From: Saprospiraceae bacterium
Lineage (GTDB): Bacteria > Bacteroidota > Bacteroidia > Chitinophagales > Saprospiraceae
Reading direction: 5' to 3'
Length of the DNA: 11,915 nucleotides
Assembly (NCBI GenBank): GCA_014379665.1
Contig: JACMLK010000056.1
Coordinates: forward strand, 1-11,915
Shown here: positions 8,094 through 11,915 of the stretch, one piece after another
How positions within the stretch are numbered: the stretch's first letter is position 1
Layout of the letters: each line of letters opens with the position of its first letter
The notes under the pieces: model-generated
Told to the model about the DNA's origin: nothing
Database searches by the model: none
Seen by the model: only the letters and a program-made list of their open reading frames with translations
Position numbers and translations under genes: made by a program

Positions 8094-9167
8094 ATGAGCA
8101 ATAAAGATAATAACCGTTTTGAGCATGTAGTCTGGCAAATTGAATCGTTGATGTATCTGGTCATTCTTTTGATTGGGGTCATCCTGTTTTTTATTTATCA
8201 GATTTTCAATGAGTCAGGCAATATAAATCCCTGGCCGGAAGGGGATAATAATATCCCTTTAGAATTGGTCACGGAAACGAACTTTAACAAAGAGTCTGCA
8301 GCCTTTTGGCAGCCATCTTCGATTGAATCTCTCAAAGGCTCGGCACTTGAGGCTCAGATACTGTATGGAAAAGATTTAATCGCACATACTGCAAAATATC
8401 TTGGGCCTAAAGGAAGTGTGGCAGTCATTTCCAATGGTATGAACTGTCAGAATTGCCACCTTGAGGCCGGTACTAAAATTTTTGGAAACAATTACGGTTC
8501 AGTAGCAGCTACATTCCCTAAATTCAGAGATAGAAGCGGAAGTGTGGAATCTGTGTATAAGCGGGTTAATGACTGTATTGAACGGAGTCTTAATGGAACA
8601 GCTTTGGATACGGCCAGTGCAGAAATGCAGGCGATCAAGGCATATTTTATATTTCTAGGCAAAAATGTGGAGAAAGGCACAAAGGTAAAAGGTTCAGGAT
8701 TCAGGGATCTGCCATTTCCTGAACATGCTGCTGATCCGGCTGAGGGTAAGATCGTCTATGCCGCCAAATGTGCCAGTTGTCATATGTTAAACGGTGAAGG
8801 TATTATGGCAGCTTCCAAAGATGAATATACGTATCCGCCATTATGGGGAAGAAATTCGTTTAATGATGCAGCAGGCTTATATCGGATAAGTAATTTTGCA
8901 AAATACATAAAAACAAATATGCCTCTTGGTGCAACGCATTTGTCCACTCAACTAACGGATAATGAAGCATGGAACATTGCCGCTTTTGTAAACAGTCAAC
9001 CACGGCCACACAAACAAACACCTTTTGACTGGCCTGATATATCTAAAAAGCCATTGGACCACCCATTCGGTCCGTATCATGATGGATTTACTGAACGGCA
9101 GCATAAATACGGACCGTTCAAACCAATAGCTGAAGCCAGAAAACGAATCAGCGAAAATAAAAAATGA
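8094..9167 (+). CDS. Membrane-anchored diheme cytochrome c of the TsdA (thiosulfate dehydrogenase) type
   Basis: A 357-residue protein from the ATG at 8094 (a TTG sits directly before it). An uncleaved N-terminal helix (about 18-38) anchors it to the inner membrane with the heme domains in the periplasm. Heme site 1 is C118-Q-N-C121-H122, preceded by the NGMNCQNCH context of TsdA. C161 in the RVNDCIERS motif corresponds to the unusual Cys axial ligand of TsdA heme 1. Heme site 2 is C226-A-S-C229-H230, and M276 (TNMPLG) is the likely sixth ligand. TsdA couples two thiosulfates to tetrathionate, or runs in reverse, with electrons going to the respiratory chain. In the Allochromatium enzyme the residue before this Met is a Lys ligand; here it is Asn275, which suggests stable His/Met ligation of heme 2. 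The gene sits 21 bases after the DUF6691-like gene and 18 before the SoxB-like gene. Confidence 0.87.
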   Translation: MSNKDNNRFEHVVWQIESLMYLVILLIGVILFFIYQIFNESGNINPWPEGDNNIPLELVTETNFNKESAAFWQPSSIESLKGSALEAQILYGKDLIAHTAKYLGPKGSVAVISNGMNCQNCHLEAGTKIFGNNYGSVAATFPKFRDRSGSVESVYKRVNDCIERSLNGTALDTASAEMQAIKAYFIFLGKNVEKGTKVKGSGFRDLPFPEHAADPAEGKIVYAAKCASCHMLNGEGIMAASKDEYTYPPLWGRNSFNDAAGLYRISNFAKYIKTNMPLGATHLSTQLTDNEAWNIAAFVNSQPRPHKQTPFDWPDISKKPLDHPFGPYHDGFTERQHKYGPFKPIAEARKRISENKK

Positions 9168-9185
9168 TATTTAATACAGATAATT

Positions 9186-10883
9186 ATGATGAGTCGGGAC
9201 AGGAGACATTTTATTAAAAAATTGAGTTTGATAGGGGCAGGAGCAGGTTTGTTGCCTGTTACCGGTATCAGCGCAATTAATGAGGAAAAAGAAGAAACCA
9301 AAAATAGTGTTGAAAAAAGCAGAAAGTCAACCATAAAACTCAATATCCTTCAAACCACTGATGTGCATTGTCAGATACATGCACATGATGAATTATTCTG
9401 GGAGAATGGTCAAGCAGTATTCAGAAAAACAGGGGGCTATGCCCAATTGGCTTCATTTCTTAAAAAGGAAAGAAAAAATCATGAACATACCTTTCTGATA
9501 GATACCGGTGATATGTTTCAGGGTAGCCAGCTTTCAGTAAATACCTCGGGGAAAGCACTATCACCTGTCCTGAATGCTTTGAAGTATGATCTTTATCTTC
9601 CAGGAAACTGGGAAGTGATTTATGGTAAAAAAACAATGCAAAAACTTCTTGGAGGCTTATATGCACCTAAAGTATGCGCCAATATGTATCATGATCTTGG
9701 GGACGGTAAAAGGGGAGAACATATTTTTCCGCCATATTATATCTGGAATATAGATGGGGTTAAAATTGGTTTTTTGGGTTATACGGATCATTTGGTACCT
9801 ATCAGACAATCACCCAATTACAGCAAAGGTATCCTATACACTAAACCTGAAGAAAACATTGCCCACTTTATAGATGTGCTTAGCAATCAGGAAGAATGCG
9901 CTGTGGTAATAGTGATTGCACATATGGGTTTGTCACAGCAGATACATCTGGCAAATCTTGAAGTATGTAAAGGGGTCCGATATATTTTAGGAGGTGATAC
10001 ACACGAAAGGGTAAGAAAACCTATCGTTTGCAAATATGCAAAAGTAGTCGAACCGGGGGCTTTCGGATCTTTTTGCGGAAAGCTGGAGTTGACGCTGACG
10101 GATGGAAGATTAGTTAAGGATGAATATACGCTGGTTGAAATCGCTGAATCCAAATATAAGGCGGATAAAGAAATATTATCATTGATAGCAGGAATAGAAA
10201 AACCATATCTACATAACATCAATAAAATAGTAGGGTATAGTACCATACCATTATATCGTTATTTTGTCATAGAAAATACGATTGATACGATGATTCTGAA
10301 TGCTTTGCGATGGAGAATGCCAGATATCGATATCGTATTGTCCAATGGATTCCGGTTTTGTCCTCCACGCACGACAAGGGATCATACCGGTAATATTCCT
10401 ATTACTGAAGGCTTTATCTTTGATATGTTACCCGTGGATAGTACAATACGAACAGGTAAAATCACTGGAAAGCAATTAATGAACTGGCTTGAAATAGAGT
10501 TGAACAATGTATTTGCTAAAGACGCGTCCCAAAGATTCGGAGGATGGGTGACAAAGTTTAATGGCATGGAAGTCAGATTCAAAGCTTACGGAGATGAAGG
10601 CAAAAGACTTGAATCTATGACGGTTGCCGGTAAAGCAGTTATACCGGAAAAGATATACAGTATTTGTGCATGTGAAAGAGATGGGGACCCTGAGGATATG
10701 ATCTGTCGGATCAAAAATGTGAAGGACACACGGAATACAAAGTATAACCTTCACGAGATGATGGAGGAATATCTTCAGATCAACTCCCCCGTTACGCCTA
10801 CTGTTCAGAAATCATCTGTAGCTATTGATGAGCCGGATACACTATTATCTCAGGTGTATGGTGTTGATTATCAATTTCATTAA
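9186..10883 (+). CDS. SoxB-like periplasmic metallohydrolase (5'-nucleotidase/metallophosphatase superfamily), Tat-exported
   Basis: A 565-residue protein. The N-terminus RDRRHFIKKL followed by a Gly/Ala/Leu stretch to about residue 30 is a twin-arginine signal, so it is folded with metal before export. The metallophosphatase domain shows D59-V-H61, GDMFQGS with D109, GNWE with N141, H246 (AHMG) and D271-T-H273. The 5'-nucleotidase C-terminal domain starts near residue 340 and has SoxB-like segments: LSNGFRF, then NVFAKD and FGGW. UshA-type nucleotidases have a catalytic His after the Asn (GNHE); here it is Trp142, as in the GHWE of SoxB. The usual HxH metal pair is D-x-H here. SoxB hydrolyses SoxYZ-bound sulfate groups using a dinuclear Mn site. 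No SoxYZ is encoded nearby, so I call it SoxB-like and leave the exact substrate open; a nucleotide hydrolase is the alternative. Confidence 0.85.
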   Translation: MMSRDRRHFIKKLSLIGAGAGLLPVTGISAINEEKEETKNSVEKSRKSTIKLNILQTTDVHCQIHAHDELFWENGQAVFRKTGGYAQLASFLKKERKNHEHTFLIDTGDMFQGSQLSVNTSGKALSPVLNALKYDLYLPGNWEVIYGKKTMQKLLGGLYAPKVCANMYHDLGDGKRGEHIFPPYYIWNIDGVKIGFLGYTDHLVPIRQSPNYSKGILYTKPEENIAHFIDVLSNQEECAVVIVIAHMGLSQQIHLANLEVCKGVRYILGGDTHERVRKPIVCKYAKVVEPGAFGSFCGKLELTLTDGRLVKDEYTLVEIAESKYKADKEILSLIAGIEKPYLHNINKIVGYSTIPLYRYFVIENTIDTMILNALRWRMPDIDIVLSNGFRFCPPRTTRDHTGNIPITEGFIFDMLPVDSTIRTGKITGKQLMNWLEIELNNVFAKDASQRFGGWVTKFNGMEVRFKAYGDEGKRLESMTVAGKAVIPEKIYSICACERDGDPEDMICRIKNVKDTRNTKYNLHEMMEEYLQINSPVTPTVQKSSVAIDEPDTLLSQVYGVDYQFH

Positions 10884-11149
10884 TATATTTAGGATCTGCT
10901 GAAAGCCACAAAAATAAATGAAAATCAAATGTTTATATCAATAAATAAGACATTAAGTGAAAGGGAATTTAAATTAAAACTCCAATACACTTGCGTTAGA
11001 ATTATATTTATTTTTGTAAGTCAGCTGCACACAATCTACTTCACCTTCTTCGCCTTGAAGTATTCCTATACATCAGCGGTTCGAAGGTTAGTATCTTATG
11101 CGCATCTGACTTTTTCAACAGACCCTACTTAACCAAAGACATTAAACAT
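10884..11149. other. Intergenic region before the DsrE-like gene
   Basis: This 266-base AT-rich stretch shows no strong terminator after the SoxB-like gene. A TAnnTTTG-like motif (TATTTTTG, 11009-11016) could give the DsrE-like gene its own promoter, though the -33 element is not at proper spacing. A perfect inverted repeat TACTTCA/TGAAGTA (11037-11043 with 11056-11062) follows. A 67-codon ATG frame (10929-11132) crosses it but has no coding character. Confidence 0.4.
11037..11062. repeat. Inverted repeat TACTTCA-N12-TGAAGTA
   Basis: The 7-base arms are perfect with a 12-base spacer, and the repeat lies about 90 bases upstream of the DsrE-like start. It is just downstream of a possible -7 motif, so an operator or leader hairpin is possible. 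There is no T tract after it, which argues against a terminator. Confidence 0.4.
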
Positions 11150-11584
11150 ATGAGACGTTTTATTTTACTGGTAATGATTGCAGTTTATGCTGTGCCACAC
11201 TTATCCGGACAGATTAAGTCAGGCGTTACAAAAGTCAAAACGCATAAAATCATCTTTCAGATGGTTTCAAAAGATACAGCTGATCATACTACCCTTATGC
11301 GCCAGATCGATAATATAGTCACGCTTGAACCAAAGAGCAAACTGGAAGTAGTATGCCATGGCCCGGGTATCAGCATGTTGATGAAAGACAAGTCAGTGGT
11401 GCATGATAAGTTGATGGTGTATGCATCAAAGAAAGTTGATTTTGTTGCCTGTGAATTTACTATGACTCAAAAGAATATTTCGCGTGAGCAGTTGGTGGAT
11501 GTATGCAGAACCGTACCAGGAGGTATTCTTGAGATCGTATATAAGCAGGAAAAGGGCTGGAATTATATCAAATCAGGATTTTAG
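11150..11584 (+). CDS. Secreted DsrE-like small protein
   Basis: A 144-residue protein with a Sec signal peptide (MRRF, hydrophobic core to about residue 18, likely cleavage near SGQ at 19-21), so the mature protein is periplasmic. The remainder has the DsrE/F-like alpha/beta pattern: LEVVCHGPGISMLM (65-78), VDFVACEFTM with C101, and VPGGILEIVYKQEKGWNYIKSG at the C-terminus, typical of the DsrE-like proteins common in Bacteroidota. C69 and C119 are further cysteines. Cytoplasmic DsrE and TusD homologues carry persulfide on a conserved Cys; C101 is the candidate here. It stands 266 bases after the SoxB-like gene and may be a separate transcript. A role as periplasmic sulfur carrier or chaperone is inference. 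Confidence 0.82.
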   Translation: MRRFILLVMIAVYAVPHLSGQIKSGVTKVKTHKIIFQMVSKDTADHTTLMRQIDNIVTLEPKSKLEVVCHGPGISMLMKDKSVVHDKLMVYASKKVDFVACEFTMTQKNISREQLVDVCRTVPGGILEIVYKQEKGWNYIKSGF

Positions 11585-11679
11585 GTGTGGGCATATTTTC
11601 CTGATACTTTCTGAAAAGAAAAGGGGGAAAGATATTTCTTAAGTTTTCATATTCAATTTAATTCATTTATCATTGCAGG

Positions 11680-11696
11680 TAATTTAATTGAAATTA
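11680..11696. repeat. Inverted repeat TAATTT-AATTG-AAATTA before the AhpD-like gene
   Basis: A 6-base perfect inverted repeat with a 5-base spacer, 44 bases upstream of the start codon and next to a near-consensus -7 motif (TATCATTG, 11668-11675). It could be an operator. The AT-only composition makes chance occurrence fairly likely. Confidence 0.3.
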
Positions 11697-11739
11697 ACAA
11701 TATGGACATCTCATCCAAACAAACAAATAAACAACAATC

Positions 11740-11915
11740 ATGAGCTATTTTAATCCGGAAGATCTTAAGAAATTTGGAGACATCGTCGATCTCCAACCAG
11801 AAATGGGTAAAAAATTCTTTGAATGGTATGGGGAAGTATTTAAAGAAGGCGCACTGACCGTGCGTGAAAAAAATCTGATAGCTCTGGCAGTAGCGCATAC
11901 CGTTCAATGTCCTTA
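11740..11915 (+). CDS. AhpD-like / carboxymuconolactone decarboxylase-fold protein (3' partial), possibly the arsenosugar-locus type
   Basis: The ATG at 11740 follows an A/C-rich Bacteroidota-type leader. The 58 complete codons encode a start MSYFNPEDLKKFGDI, then GKKFFEWYGEVFKEGALTVREK and IALAVAHTVQCP. This is the first helical part of an AhpD-type alkylhydroperoxidase domain, and the window ends at the beginning of the CPxC (or CPxU) redox motif. The N-terminus closely recalls the peroxidase-like family encoded next to the radical SAM protein ArsS of arsenosugar biosynthesis. If that is right, the next gene downstream would be arsS. The family assignment (AhpD fold) is firm; the pathway is inference from remembered family features. 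Confidence 0.85.
   Translation, partial: MSYFNPEDLKKFGDIVDLQPEMGKKFFEWYGEVFKEGALTVREKNLIALAVAHTVQCP

Noticed and set aside
10929..11132. A 67-codon ATG frame between the SoxB-like and DsrE-like genes
   Set aside because: It has no recognisable domain or family pattern, is rich in aromatic/AT-driven codons, and contains an inverted repeat. It looks like non-coding sequence.
11702..11743. A 13-codon ATG frame whose stop overlaps the ATG of the AhpD-like gene (ATGA)
   Set aside because: The overlap resembles translational coupling, but the peptide is Lys/Gln/Ser-rich leader sequence of the ordinary A-rich type. One case gives no evidence of a real leader peptide.

Overview
The window looks like a chromosomal piece of a Bacteroidota bacterium, probably a free-living aerobe of the Saprospiria/Cytophaga/Flavobacteria kind. 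Three signs point there: a large secreted protein ending in a type IX secretion (T9SS) sorting domain, A-rich leaders without Shine-Dalgarno sequences, and promoter-like motifs of the Bacteroidota form TAnnTTTG. All genes read on the + strand. No tRNA, rRNA, CRISPR array, insertion sequence or phage gene was seen.

Region 1 (2-2653) is the 3' part of a gene for a long cell-surface or secreted protein. It contains a DUF11-like beta-sandwich repeat, four SdrD B-like domains with Ca-binding-type DxNxNG motifs, a linker domain and a T9SS C-terminal signal. A clear rho-independent terminator closes it.

Region 2 (2654-3331) is a 678-base AT-rich non-coding stretch. It holds an inverted repeat, a second terminator-like hairpin with no gene in front of it, two TAnnTTTG motifs and a duplicated 11-base element. 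It separates the surface protein from the sulfur genes and probably carries their promoter.

Region 3 (3332-10883) is a tightly packed sulfur-metabolism cluster. In order it encodes a SulP anion transporter with a STAS domain, a CstB-like persulfide dioxygenase/pseudo-rhodanese/rhodanese, a small single-domain rhodanese, a split pair of YeeE/YedE-type transporters (YeeE-like plus DUF6691-like), a membrane-anchored diheme cytochrome of the TsdA (thiosulfate dehydrogenase) type, and a Tat-exported SoxB-like metallohydrolase. A DsrE-like small secreted protein (11150-11584) follows after 266 bases and may belong functionally. My reading is that cytoplasmic persulfide is oxidised to sulfite/thiosulfate by the CstB-like enzyme and rhodaneses, sulfur species cross the membrane through YeeE/DUF6691 and SulP, and periplasmic thiosulfate is handled by the TsdA-like and SoxB-like proteins. 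There are no SoxYZ, SoxXA or SoxCD genes in the window, so the SoxB-like enzyme would have to work on a different carrier or a free substrate. This is the most interesting point here.

Region 4 (11740-end) is the start of an AhpD-like (carboxymuconolactone decarboxylase fold) gene of the type I associate with arsenosugar/radical-SAM loci. It is cut off exactly at its CPxC-type redox motif.
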